Assembly: GCA_011390635.1 (NCBI GenBank)
Contig: JAABSA010000026.1
Location: 1 to 53,487, forward strand
Reading direction: 5' to 3'
DNA: 53,487 nucleotides
DNA from: Desulfotignum sp.
GTDB lineage: Bacteria; Desulfobacterota; Desulfobacteria; Desulfobacterales; Desulfobacteraceae
Shown here: in pieces, positions 36,275-44,668 of the stretch
Layout of the letters: each line of letters opens with the position of its first letter
Numbering within the stretch: position 1 is the first letter of the stretch
Translations under genes and position numbers: made by a program
The notes under the pieces: model-generated
Seen by the model: only the letters and a program-made list of their open reading frames with translations
What the model was told of the DNA's origin: nothing
Databases searched by the model: none

Positions 36275-38632
36275 TTACTCTAAAGGTGAAAGTGCGTTCT
36301 CCAGCACCTGGTTCATATCATCCACAAATACAATTTCCAGCTGCTTTTGAATGGATTTGGGGATCTCCTGGATATCTTTTTTATTTTCCGAAGAAATCAC
36401 CACTTTGCGGATACCGTTTGTGTGGGCAGCCAATAATTTTTCCTTTACCCCGCCAATGGGCAATACCCTTCCTCTGAGCGTTATTTCTCCGGTCATGGCA
36501 ACATTCCGGTGCACCGGCCGGCCCGTTAAAATAGACACCACAGCTGTACACATGGCGATGCCTGCTGATGGCCCATCCTTGGGGATGGCACCTTCGGGCA
36601 CATGGATGTGAATGTCCTGATCCTTGTAAAAGTCATCCCTTATCCCCAGGTCTTTGCTTCGTGATCTGACATAACTGACAGCTGCCTGGGAAGATTCTTT
36701 CATGACATCTCCCAGTTTTCCTGTTACCATAATACGCCCTTTTCCCGGCATGGTGACCGCCTCAACAGTCAGCAGTTCTCCGCCTGCCTGGGTCCATGCA
36801 AGTCCGGTCACGATCCCGGGTTTGTCTTCCACCTCAAGGGGTTTATTGCGAAATTTGGCCTGGCCTAAAAATTTCTGGACACTGGTAGTACTGACCTGAT
36901 GGCATTTGCGTTCTTTGGTACGCACGATCCTGGTGGCGATTTTTCTTATGACAGAAGATATTTCTCTCTCCAGATTTCTGACACCGGCTTCCCGGGTATA
37001 TCTGTGAATGATGGTCTGCACGGCATTCTGGGAAAATGTCACATCCTGGGCATTCAATCCGTTTTCCAAAAGCTGCTTGGGGATCAAAAACCCTTTGGCA
37101 ATCTGTTCCTTTTCATAAGCGGTGTAACCGGGTATCTGGATAATTTCCATTCTGTCACGCAAGGGGGCTGGAATATCAAACAGGGTATTGGCGGTGGTGA
37201 TGAATAAAATTTCCGACAGATCATAATCCACTTCCATGTAATGGTCATTGAAATGTTTGTTCTGTTCCGGATCCAGGGCTTCCAGCAGAGCGGATGAGGG
37301 ATCTCCCCTGAAATCGGATGTCATCTTGTCAATCTCATCCAGACAGAAAACCGGATTGTTATATCCCACCTTCTTGAGGGTCTGGATAATTTTACCGGGC
37401 ATGGCACCCACATAGGTCCGCCGGTGCCCCCGTATTTCAGCCTCGTCCCGAACACCTCCCAGAGAAATTCTGGCAAAGGATCTTCCGGTGGCCGTTGCCA
37501 CGGAACGGGCCAGAGAGGTTTTTCCCACCCCCGGAGGGCCCACCAGGCAGAGGATCGGCCCCTTAATTTTTTTCACCAGGACCTGAACGGCCAGGTATTC
37601 CAGAATTCTTTCCTTGGGTTTTTTAAGGCCGTAATGGTCATGATCCAGTGTTTTTTCCGCTTTTTCCAGGTCATTTTTGGCCCGGTTCTTCCGGAACCAG
37701 GGCAGAGAAAGCATCCAATCGATATAGTTTCTGATGACAGTAGCTTCAGAGGACATGGGTGCCATCATTTTGAGCTTATCCAGTTCACGCCGGACCACTC
37801 CGGCCGCCTCTTTGGACATGCGTTTTTTTCGTATGCGTTTTTCAAGATCTGCAAACTCACCGGATTCTCCGTCTTCTCCCATCTCTTTTTTGATGGCCCG
37901 CATCTGTTCGGTAAGATAATGGCGTTTTTGCAGCTTCTCCATCTGTTCTTTGACACGGCCCTTGATCTTCTGGGACATGGTAAACACTTCTGTTTCCTGC
38001 TCAATCAACTGGAGCAAAAGGAAAAAGCGTTCTTCAATATCATCGCATTCCAATAGCTTTTGCTTGTCAGATACCTTAAATGGCAATTGGGCGGCAATGG
38101 CATCTGCATACCGGGAAGGATCGTTTTCCAGAACTTCCAGGTTTTTAAAAAAGCTTTTGGACACAGCGCCGGACAGGGTGCTGTAGTGTTCAAATGCTTC
38201 CAGAACCGTTCGCAGGGCAGCTTTTAAGACGGTTTCCGACATGGATTTTTCTTCAGCCAGTATATAGTCTACCGTCAAAAACCCTTTTTCATCACTGAGC
38301 TTGACAATTTTTCCCCGGTGAGACCCTTCCACCAGGGCCTTCACCGTGCCGTCAGGCAACCGCAGCAACTGGGTAATTTTTGCTTCGGTTCCCACCTGAA
38401 AAATATCCTGGATGGTGGGTTTAAGCACTTCAGGATCCCTCTGGGTGGTAAGAAATATCCTTTTGTCTGCTGCCATGGCTTCTGACAGGGATTTGATGGA
38501 TTTTTCCCTGCCCACAAACACTGAGGTGGTTACAAAGGGAAAAAGTACCATATCCCGCAACGGGACCAGGGGCAGTGTTTTCTTGATACGTTCTGAGCCA
38601 TCCTGGTTAAAAAATCTGGAAATATTGATCAT
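36275..38632 (-). CDS. lon: ATP-dependent protease Lon
   Basis: A 785-residue protein from ATG 38632 (MINISRFFNQ), 16 nt after the clpX stop; an in-frame ATG at 38674 inside clpX is an alternative and both SDs are weak. N-terminal substrate domain (LPLVPLRDMVLFPFVTTSVFVGREKS), central coiled coil, AAA+ with GPPGVGKTSLARS and CLDEIDKM, then the protease domain with the Ser-Lys dyad in PKDGPSAGIAM and GGVKEKLLAAH. It degrades misfolded and regulatory proteins. Last gene of the tig-clpP-clpX-lon cluster. Confidence 0.97.
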   Translation of the reverse strand: MINISRFFNQDGSERIKKTLPLVPLRDMVLFPFVTTSVFVGREKSIKSLSEAMAADKRIFLTTQRDPEVLKPTIQDIFQVGTEAKITQLLRLPDGTVKALVEGSHRGKIVKLSDEKGFLTVDYILAEEKSMSETVLKAALRTVLEAFEHYSTLSGAVSKSFFKNLEVLENDPSRYADAIAAQLPFKVSDKQKLLECDDIEERFFLLLQLIEQETEVFTMSQKIKGRVKEQMEKLQKRHYLTEQMRAIKKEMGEDGESGEFADLEKRIRKKRMSKEAAGVVRRELDKLKMMAPMSSEATVIRNYIDWMLSLPWFRKNRAKNDLEKAEKTLDHDHYGLKKPKERILEYLAVQVLVKKIKGPILCLVGPPGVGKTSLARSVATATGRSFARISLGGVRDEAEIRGHRRTYVGAMPGKIIQTLKKVGYNNPVFCLDEIDKMTSDFRGDPSSALLEALDPEQNKHFNDHYMEVDYDLSEILFITTANTLFDIPAPLRDRMEIIQIPGYTAYEKEQIAKGFLIPKQLLENGLNAQDVTFSQNAVQTIIHRYTREAGVRNLEREISSVIRKIATRIVRTKERKCHQVSTTSVQKFLGQAKFRNKPLEVEDKPGIVTGLAWTQAGGELLTVEAVTMPGKGRIMVTGKLGDVMKESSQAAVSYVRSRSKDLGIRDDFYKDQDIHIHVPEGAIPKDGPSAGIAMCTAVVSILTGRPVHRNVAMTGEITLRGRVLPIGGVKEKLLAAHTNGIRKVVISSENKKDIQEIPKSIQKQLEIVFVDDMNQVLENALSPLE

Positions 38633-38648
38633 CTGCTCAAACTTTCTG

Positions 38649-39908
38649 TCAGGCCTGCTTTTTGGGTTGCTCATACAACAGAATGGGTGCCTCATTTTTC
38701 AGGACGACCTCTTCTCCCACAACGCATTCACGCACATCTTGTTTTGACGGAATTTCATACATGATGTCCAGCATGGTTTTTTCCATGATCGCCCGCAATC
38801 CCCTGGCACCGGATTTTCTGGTTACAGCTTCTCTCGCCATGGCTTCAAGGGCTTCATCAGTGAACTGCAGATCGACTCCTTCAACCTTGAACAATTCCCG
38901 GTATTGTTTCACCAGGGCATTTTTCGGTTCTGTCAGAATCTTTACTAAAGAAGCCTCACTAAGCTCACCAATGGTGGTAATAATGGGCAGGCGGCCCAGA
39001 AACTCTGGAATCAAGCCGAATTTTATCAGATCTTCGGGTTTGAGCTGTTCCAGAAGTGTCCCGATGTTCACCTCTTTTCTATCCGCAATCTTTGCGCCGA
39101 ACCCCATTGTTTTCTGGGTGATGCGCCGTTCTACAATTTTTTCGAGACCTGTGAAGGTCCCGCCGCAGATAAAAAGAATATTGGAAGTATCCACCTTCAC
39201 ATAGTCCTGCTGGGGATGCTTTCTCCCTCCTTTGGGCGGAATACTGGCAACGGTGCCTTCAATAATTTTCAACAGGGCCTGCTGGACGCCTTCCCCGGAG
39301 ACATCCCGGGTTATGGATGGATTGTCACCCCGCTGGGATATTTTATCGATTTCATCAATATAGATAATCCCTTTCTGGGCCCGCTCAATGTCATAGTCAG
39401 CATTCTGAACCAGGGACAATACAATGTTTTCCACATCTTCACCCACATAACCGGCTTCGGTCAGGGCAGTGGCATCTGCAATGGCAAAGGGGACATCCAG
39501 GAACCTGGCAAGGGTCTGTGCCAGCAGGGTTTTGCCACACCCTGTGGGACCGATAATCAGGATATTGCTTTTCTGAATCTCCACATCATCGGAACGTTTC
39601 TCCATGCGGGATGTGAGCCGCTTATAATGGTTGTATACCGCAACTGCAAGTACTTTCTTGGCTGCATCCTGCTCAATCACATAGGAATCAAGCAATTCCT
39701 TGATCTGTTTGGGAACAAGAAAATCTTTGGCCCCATCTGATTCAGCTGCTTTCTCTTTTTCTTCATCCTCAATTATCTCACCACAAAGTCTGATGCATTC
39801 ATTGCAGATGTAAACACTGGGACCTGCAATCAGCTTCTGAACCTCTTTTTGATTTTTTCCACAAAAAGAGCAGAAAAACTGATCATTGGGATCTTCTTTT
39901 TTGGCCAT
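38649..39908 (-). CDS. clpX: ATP-dependent Clp protease ATP-binding subunit ClpX
   Basis: A 419-residue AAA+ unfoldase. The N-terminal zinc-binding domain has CSFCGKNQ and CNECIRLC. Walker A is [12 protein letters not shown], Walker [10 protein letters not shown]; the pore loop appears as GYVGEDVE. The IGF loop for ClpP docking reads MGFGAK here (KTMGFGAKI), matching the usual xGF tripeptide. It unfolds tagged proteins and feeds them to ClpP, whose gene lies just upstream. Confidence 0.98.
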   Translation of the reverse strand: MAKKEDPNDQFFCSFCGKNQKEVQKLIAGPSVYICNECIRLCGEIIEDEEKEKAAESDGAKDFLVPKQIKELLDSYVIEQDAAKKVLAVAVYNHYKRLTSRMEKRSDDVEIQKSNILIIGPTGCGKTLLAQTLARFLDVPFAIADATALTEAGYVGEDVENIVLSLVQNADYDIERAQKGIIYIDEIDKISQRGDNPSITRDVSGEGVQQALLKIIEGTVASIPPKGGRKHPQQDYVKVDTSNILFICGGTFTGLEKIVERRITQKTMGFGAKIADRKEVNIGTLLEQLKPEDLIKFGLIPEFLGRLPIITTIGELSEASLVKILTEPKNALVKQYRELFKVEGVDLQFTDEALEAMAREAVTRKSGARGLRAIMEKTMLDIMYEIPSKQDVRECVVGEEVVLKNEAPILLYEQPKKQA

Positions 39909-39935
39909 GTTTTTTTGGACTCCTTTGAAGCAGGC

Positions 39936-40538
39936 TTAGGCTTCTGCTTCCAATTCACTTCTGTCGGCGACCACCCGGTCAACTATGCCATAGGTTTTTG
40001 CCTCATCACCGGACATAAAAAAATCTCTGTCCGTGTCTTTGGCAATTTTATCTATTTTCTGTCCGGTGTGGGCCGCCATTATCTCGTTCAGGGTGTCTTT
40101 CATTCTTAATATCTCAGTAGCCTGGATTTTAATATCTGCTGCCTGGCCCTGTGCACCGCCCAAAGGCTGGTGAATCATGATCCTGCAATTGGGCAAAGCA
40201 AAGCGTTTTTTGGGTGCGCCGGCTGCCAGAAGCAGTGCCCCCATACTGGCTGCCTGACCAATACAGACGGTTGCCACATCCGGCTTGATATACTGCATGG
40301 TATCATACACCGCCAGGCCGGCTGTCACGACCCCGCCCGGAGAGTTAATATAAAAACTGATATCTTTTTCAGGATCTTCTGATTCTAAAAAAAGCAGCTG
40401 AGCGACAATGAGATTGGCAATTTCGCTGTCAATAGCAGAACCCAGAAATATTATCCGATCTTTTAACAGACGCGAATAAATGTCATAGGCACGCTCTCCT
40501 CTGTTAGTCTGTTCAACAACCATTGGAACTAGAGGCAC
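39936..40538 (-). CDS. clpP: ATP-dependent Clp protease proteolytic subunit ClpP
   Basis: A 200-residue serine protease starting at GTG 40538 with AAGGAG 7 nt before it. Catalytic triad S98 (GQAASMGA), H123 (MIHQPLGG) and D172 (DTDRDFFM), one residue off the mature E. coli numbering. It forms the double-heptamer chamber used by ClpX. It lies between tig and clpX, the common gene order. Confidence 0.98.
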   Translation of the reverse strand: MPLVPMVVEQTNRGERAYDIYSRLLKDRIIFLGSAIDSEIANLIVAQLLFLESEDPEKDISFYINSPGGVVTAGLAVYDTMQYIKPDVATVCIGQAASMGALLLAAGAPKKRFALPNCRIMIHQPLGGAQGQAADIKIQATEILRMKDTLNEIMAAHTGQKIDKIAKDTDRDFFMSGDEAKTYGIVDRVVADRSELEAEA

Positions 40539-40617
40539 AATATAACTCCTTAAAATTTCTTGTATTTATAATCTGTATGATGCCGATTTGCCATACCGCT
40601 TGCAGCCGCTGAAACAG

Positions 40618-41994
40618 TTATTTTTCAATTTCTTCGGATGCCGGCGCGTTATCTTCGGACAATACAGTCTGCACCGTATCATCATCGTGTGAATCAATAT
40701 CCGGGTCTTTTTCCGTTACCTCACTGTTTTCAAGAATAAGATCGATGGCCTTTTTTTCAAGCTGGGTGTGTTTATAATATTCCAGTTGTTTGGGATCCAT
40801 CTTGAAAAAATTTTTTATGGCATCCACGCTTGCATTCATACCTTTTGCCATTTCCCCTAAACTTGCTTCCAGTTCCTCATCAGTGAGATCCAGTTTTTCC
40901 TGGGTAATAATTTTATCCAGGATGAGATGCCGTCTGGCTTGTTTTTCCGCCACATCCCGGTATTGGGTAAACAGGATATCCCGGCTCAGCCCTTCCTGCT
41001 CAAGTGTGGTATTATTAGCTGCATATGCCTGTTCCGCCTCACTGACGATGCCATTAAGTTCTCCTTCAATCATCGCTTCAGGCACTTCAAAGGTATATTT
41101 TTCCAGCAGATGCTGAAATATCTGTTCACTGAGTTCATGTTTAATGCGCTGTTTGTTTCCTTTGTCCAGATTATCCCGAATGGAATCTTTGACATCCTCC
41201 AGGGTTTCAAATCTGCCAAGGTCTTTCACCAGGTCATCGTTGATGTCTGGCAAAATTTCTTCCTGAATCTCTTTGAGGCTTACCTTGTACAAGATGGTTT
41301 TGCCTTTGAAATTTTCATCCGGGTAGTCTTCTGGATAGGCAACCTCTATTTCAAGATCCTGCACCGGGATACTTCCTATCAGTTTTTCGGAAAACTCTTT
41401 GGGCAATGCACCACGACCGATACCATATACATAATTTTCGATTTTCGGTGTTTGCTCATAGGGTTCATTGTTCAAGAACCCCTGGTAATCAATCAGCACA
41501 AAATCGGTTTCTTTGACAGCACGTTTTTCTTCCACCTTCTGTTTTTTGGCCATGGTCTTCTGGATCATATGAATCTGACCGTCAATTTCAGCATCAGAAA
41601 CCACATACCGGTTTTTTTCAAGGCTGATTCCCTTAAAATCGATATTTTCGAGTTCAGGTTTTACTTCTACGGTAATATCAAACACATAGGCAGCCTCCGG
41701 GTCCAGATCCGGTGGGTCCATCTGGGGACCGCCAACAATGTTCAGATCATGTTCCTGGATGGCTTCAATAAAGGAATCCTGGATCAGGCGGGGTGCGACA
41801 TCAGCATGGACATCTTTGGAAAAACGGTTTTCAAGCACCTTTCTGGGAATCTTGCCTTTTCTGAACCCTTTGATGTCAGCCTTTTTTTTCAGCTCGTTGT
41901 ATGCCTTGTCGAGTTCTTTTGCAACTTTTTCTTTGGGAATTTCAAAAGAGAGTACTTTTTTCACACTGCTTTTGTCTTCAATTTTTACCTGCAT
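40618..41994 (-). CDS. tig: trigger factor
   Basis: A 458-residue ribosome-associated chaperone. The N-terminal ribosome-binding domain carries the signature GFRKGKIPRKVLENRF; the FKBP-like prolyl isomerase domain is at about 160-240 (DFVLIDYQGFLNNEPYE); the C-terminal helical arms end in an acidic tail. It binds nascent chains at the exit tunnel. First gene of the cluster, with a promoter candidate at 42114-42142. Confidence 0.97.
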   Translation of the reverse strand: MQVKIEDKSSVKKVLSFEIPKEKVAKELDKAYNELKKKADIKGFRKGKIPRKVLENRFSKDVHADVAPRLIQDSFIEAIQEHDLNIVGGPQMDPPDLDPEAAYVFDITVEVKPELENIDFKGISLEKNRYVVSDAEIDGQIHMIQKTMAKKQKVEEKRAVKETDFVLIDYQGFLNNEPYEQTPKIENYVYGIGRGALPKEFSEKLIGSIPVQDLEIEVAYPEDYPDENFKGKTILYKVSLKEIQEEILPDINDDLVKDLGRFETLEDVKDSIRDNLDKGNKQRIKHELSEQIFQHLLEKYTFEVPEAMIEGELNGIVSEAEQAYAANNTTLEQEGLSRDILFTQYRDVAEKQARRHLILDKIITQEKLDLTDEELEASLGEMAKGMNASVDAIKNFFKMDPKQLEYYKHTQLEKKAIDLILENSEVTEKDPDIDSHDDDTVQTVLSEDNAPASEEIEK

Positions 41995-42113
41995 GTTTTT
42001 GTCCTGTTAAATTCCATTATTAGTGAACCGTTTTCAAAAAATTTGTGCAACCTTTCAGATTTATGCCATATATACCAGATTATATTACACAAAACCATTT
42101 AACAAAGTTAACT

Positions 42114-42142
42114 AAAATAACGCTTATCCATACTGGTGTCAA
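42114..42142 (-). promoter_or_regulatory. candidate promoter of the tig-clpP-clpX-lon cluster
   Basis: On the minus strand TTGACA (42142-42137) and TATTTT (42119-42114) are 17 nt apart, about 120 nt before tig. A perfect -10-like TATAAT (42084-42079) lies nearer the gene without a good -35. No clear sigma32 site is visible. Confidence 0.5.
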
Positions 42143-42226
42143 GAAAATTGCCAAAGAATATCCCTGAAAAAACATCTTGCATTGTAACCCCTTAAATGGT
42201 AATTGGTGTGGTTATGTCAAAATATC

Positions 42227-42303
42227 CGGGGCGTAGCGCAGTCTGGTAGCGCGCCTGCTTTGGGAGCAGGATGTCGGGAGTTCAAATCTCTCCGCCCCGA
42301 CCA
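42227..42303 (+). tRNA. tRNA-Pro (anticodon TGG)
   Basis: A 77-nt cloverleaf with encoded CCA. The acceptor CGGGGCG pairs with CGCCCCG; the anticodon stem CCTGC/GCAGG holds TTTGGGA, giving TGG; the T-arm has GTTCAAATC. It stands alone between tig and the membrane-protein gene; no clear terminator follows. Confidence 0.97.
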
Positions 42304-42361
42304 GACATTTTGTTTGCACATATCTTTTTGTGGATTTTATCCCAGGGCCGCCTGAGACACT

Positions 42362-42838
42362 ATGGTATTTTTTACCGCGATGCTCGTCATCATCATTATC
42401 TACTATCTGCAGATGGATGGATTGATTTATGCTACGATTGTTGCTTTGGTTGCCGAACTTGTAAATATTTTCATGACCCACGCATTGACCAAATCTGTTG
42501 AAAAAAAGATGCGGCTGCACATCCGCAGGCTTGTGAATGGTTACAGCAAGCGCCTGAAAACAAACCGTAAAACCATCCAGCAGCTTGAAAGTATCCAGGA
42601 AGAATCTGTAAAAAAACTATACAATGCCAATCTGAAAATCAAAGAATATGAAGCCAAACTGGAACTTCTGGAAAAAACCTCCCCGCCTTTGGCCCATAAA
42701 ATCATATCCCCCGAACCGGGAAAAGCGTCTTCCAAAATCCTTGACCAGGCTGTTCCACCAACAAAACAAACATTGGAAAGCCACCAGAATTTCTCAGATC
42801 TTCCATCCGGATCCAACCGCAAAAAACTGCCATTCTGA
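42362..42838 (+). CDS. membrane/coiled-coil protein of unknown function
   Basis: A 158-residue protein not recognised. It has two likely membrane segments (about 2-16, MLVIIIIYYL; about 22-40, IYATIVALVAELVNIF), a basic stretch, then a probable coiled coil at about 45-105 (RKTIQQLESIQEESVKKLYNANLKIKEYEAKLELLEK) and a disordered Pro/Ser-rich tail. A TGA three codons before the ATG makes this the first possible ATG start, but the SD is weak. It lies directly after tRNA-Pro. It may be an inner-membrane scaffold; no function is assigned. Confidence 0.6.
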   Translation: MVFFTAMLVIIIIYYLQMDGLIYATIVALVAELVNIFMTHALTKSVEKKMRLHIRRLVNGYSKRLKTNRKTIQQLESIQEESVKKLYNANLKIKEYEAKLELLEKTSPPLAHKIISPEPGKASSKILDQAVPPTKQTLESHQNFSDLPSGSNRKKLPF

Positions 42839-42875
42839 TCCAGACAGGGCAACCAACCGGGTGATACAACAAAAT

Positions 42876-43217
42876 CTATTTCTGGTAAACTGTGATTCTT
42901 GTGATTTTACCATCTTTGTTTACATATGCAACGCCCCTGGCAATGGTCTCTCCAGAGATGGAATCGGTTATTTCGATCTGTCTTTCATCCACAACTGTAG
43001 GGGCGGCATCACTTTTCGCATCTTTGATATCCCGGGTTTCCCGAACCTGTGTTTTACCCGTTTCCTTTTCTTTTGATATGGCTTTTCTCAGCTCCTGGCG
43101 CTCACTAACCATTTTTGAAAATCCGGGATATGGATCTTTTTTATCATCACAGCCATTCAGCAGAAAAATTATGCCCAGACTCATGACCCACAGCGCTGAT
43201 GTTTTTGCTGACAGCAT
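42876..43217 (-). CDS. small putative lipoprotein
   Basis: A 113-residue protein with a lipoprotein signal: basic N terminus, hydrophobic core, lipobox LLNGC with the modifiable cysteine at C23, followed by Asp-Asp at +2/+3. After a Lys/Glu-rich helical stretch the last 40 residues (ITDSISGETIARGVAYVNKDGKITRITVY) look like a short beta domain. It is convergent with the membrane protein gene and is 17 nt from the STAS gene. Role unknown; the Asp after Cys suggests inner-membrane retention by the E. coli rule. Confidence 0.75.
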   Translation of the reverse strand: MLSAKTSALWVMSLGIIFLLNGCDDKKDPYPGFSKMVSERQELRKAISKEKETGKTQVRETRDIKDAKSDAAPTVVDERQIEITDSISGETIARGVAYVNKDGKITRITVYQK

Positions 43218-43234
43218 GTCTTGTGTACCTTATT

Positions 43235-43543
43235 CTATCCTGCCGGCTCTACTGTGAACCGCCTGTTGAGACGCATGGTCGTGAAAAGGCTGTATACATC
43301 CTTAGTCACATTAATCACTTCTAGTTTCCGGCCGGACTGGTGCAATGTGTTGTGGGCAGAAATGATAACACCGATGCCAACAGAATCGACCATTTCAACG
43401 CCAGCCAGATCAATGATCAGTTCCCCCCGGGATGAATTAATGGCGGATAACAACTCTCCTTTGAAAGTTTCCGCCATGGAAGCGACAACGTCAGTACCAG
43501 GCCTGATAATTGTCTGATCACCTTTGTTTACTATTCCGCTCAT
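43235..43543 (-). CDS. STAS-domain anti-sigma factor antagonist
   Basis: A 102-residue protein from ATG 43543 (AGGAG 10 nt before); the longer in-frame start is unlikely. The STAS core reads ELIIDLAGVEMVDSVGIGVIISAHNTL, with S54 at the phosphorylatable position of SpoIIAA/RsbV. Such proteins bind an anti-sigma kinase when dephosphorylated. No kinase gene is adjacent; the SpoIIE-type phosphatase at 22.3 kb is a possible partner. The lipoprotein gene follows, so the two may form a small operon. Confidence 0.9.
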   Translation of the reverse strand: MSGIVNKGDQTIIRPGTDVVASMAETFKGELLSAINSSRGELIIDLAGVEMVDSVGIGVIISAHNTLHQSGRKLEVINVTKDVYSLFTTMRLNRRFTVEPAG

Positions 43544-43714
43544 CTTTTTTTGTCTCCTGAATTTTTTGAAGGAAACCTTCATCCCATATATACATTTGTT
43601 CCCCCTGCCCCATAACCACTGTTGATACCTTATTTACAATATCGTAAAACCTTCTGGAATTCAAACATTAAATTTGGTTCATCATATTTGCCCTGACAGA
43701 TCTTTAGATTAGAC

Positions 43715-43743
43715 TTGAAAAAAAAAAACAGATCTTATATAAA
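43715..43743 (+). promoter_or_regulatory. promoter of the 4.5S RNA
   Basis: TTGAAA (43715-43720) and TATAAA (43738-43743) are 17 nt apart over an A-rich spacer. The predicted start near 43750 matches the base of the RNA outer stem. Confidence 0.8.
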
Positions 43744-43751
43744 TATTGGTT

Positions 43752-43911
43752 CCGGCTGGCAGGCCGGGTAATGGGTGATTCTGATCGGTCGCCTTGTAAC
43801 AGAAGGCCATGAACCTCGTCAGGTCCGGAAGGAAGCAGCGATAAGTGATCTCTTTTGTGTCAAGGATCGATCCCGGTCATGCAATTTATCTCTTATTCAC
43901 CTGCCGGCCGG
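43752..43911 (+). ncRNA. ffs: signal recognition particle 4.5S RNA
   Basis: The invariant SRP helix-8 core GTCAGGTCCGGAAGGAAGCA at 43818-43837 matches the E. coli 4.5S RNA. The ends pair as a 12-bp stem (43752-43763 with 43900-43911, one G-U pair) followed directly by a T-rich run to about 43920 that serves as terminator. The total of about 160 nt is longer than the 114-nt E. coli RNA; the extra is in the stem between the ends and the core. It binds Ffh for membrane targeting. The exact ends are inferred. Confidence 0.92.
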
Positions 43912-43947
43912 TTCTTTTTTCTTTTATGTCCTCCCTTTTTTTATATC

Positions 43948-43975
43948 TTGACATGCCTTTAAACAGACTTATTTT
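43948..43975 (+). promoter_or_regulatory. candidate promoter of grpE-dnaK
   Basis: TTGACA (43948-43953) and TATTTT (43970-43975) are 16 nt apart, about 70 nt before grpE. A 13-nt palindrome CCATAATTTATGG (43979-43991) lies at the likely transcription start and could be an operator. No CIRCE element or sigma32 consensus is visible. Confidence 0.45.
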
Positions 43976-44047
43976 TCAGCCATAATTTATGGAAATTCAT
44001 ATCATTTGCCGTTTAAAAGTAAGGTATTTTTGGACCAGGAGAAGAAA

Positions 44048-44647
44048 TTGGCACTTAAAGAAAAAAGCAAAAATAAAAATCAGGACCAGGAAAACACTTC
44101 CAGCGAAGATGCAAAAGCAGCAGACTTGCAAAATATTGACAAAGATAACAACGACCAGCAGCCAAAAGATATTGCAGCATTAGAAGAGCAGCTTTCCGTT
44201 GAAAAGGATCGGTTTGTGAGACTTTCAGCTGAATTTGACAACTTCAGAAAAAGAAAACAAAGGGAAATTGACGAATTTAAAAAATTTGCCACTGAATCTG
44301 TTTTCAAACAATTTCTATCGGTTGTCGACAATCTTGAAAGGGCCATCGCATCTGCTGAAAAAAACGAAGATCATCAGAGTCTGATGGAAGGGGTAAAACT
44401 GACCCACAAGGAAATTTTAAAAATTTTTGACGCGTTTAACGTCAAACCGGTGGAAGCAGAAAATCAAAATTTTGATCCGAATTTTCACCAGGCGGTCACC
44501 CAGAAGGAAACAGATGAAGTGCCGGAAAATACCGTAACGAATGTGCTGCAAACCGGATACCTCTTACATGACAGGCTGATCAGGCCCGCCATGGTTGTTG
44601 TCTCCAAACGAACGGAAAATGAAACAAACAAACCAAAAGAAACATAA
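44048..44647 (+). CDS. grpE: nucleotide exchange factor GrpE
   Basis: A 199-residue protein from TTG 44048, which has AGGAG 6 nt before it; a TTG at 44006 lacks an SD. A Lys/Asn/Gln-rich N-terminal tail leads into the long dimer helix (EEQLSVEKDRFVRLSAEFDNFRKRK) and the C-terminal beta domain (NFDPNFHQAVTQ, LLHDRLIRPAMVVVSK). It releases ADP from DnaK. It is 21 nt before dnaK. Confidence 0.95.
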   Translation: MALKEKSKNKNQDQENTSSEDAKAADLQNIDKDNNDQQPKDIAALEEQLSVEKDRFVRLSAEFDNFRKRKQREIDEFKKFATESVFKQFLSVVDNLERAIASAEKNEDHQSLMEGVKLTHKEILKIFDAFNVKPVEAENQNFDPNFHQAVTQKETDEVPENTVTNVLQTGYLLHDRLIRPAMVVVSKRTENETNKPKET

Positions 44648-44668
44648 AGATATCTTGGAGGAAATGTT

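Noticed and set aside
40927-42102. About 390-codon frame opposite tig
   Set aside because: Phe/His-rich antisense product without recognisable domains, running through the tig promoter region.
42212-42520. Minus-strand frame containing an ERFELPTS-like peptide
   Set aside because: This peptide is the well-known translation of a tRNA gene, here tRNA-Pro; not a protein gene.
43583-44047. CIRCE or sigma32 heat-shock element before grpE
   Set aside because: Neither the TTAGCACTC inverted repeat nor a CTTGAA/CCCCAT pair with correct spacing is present.
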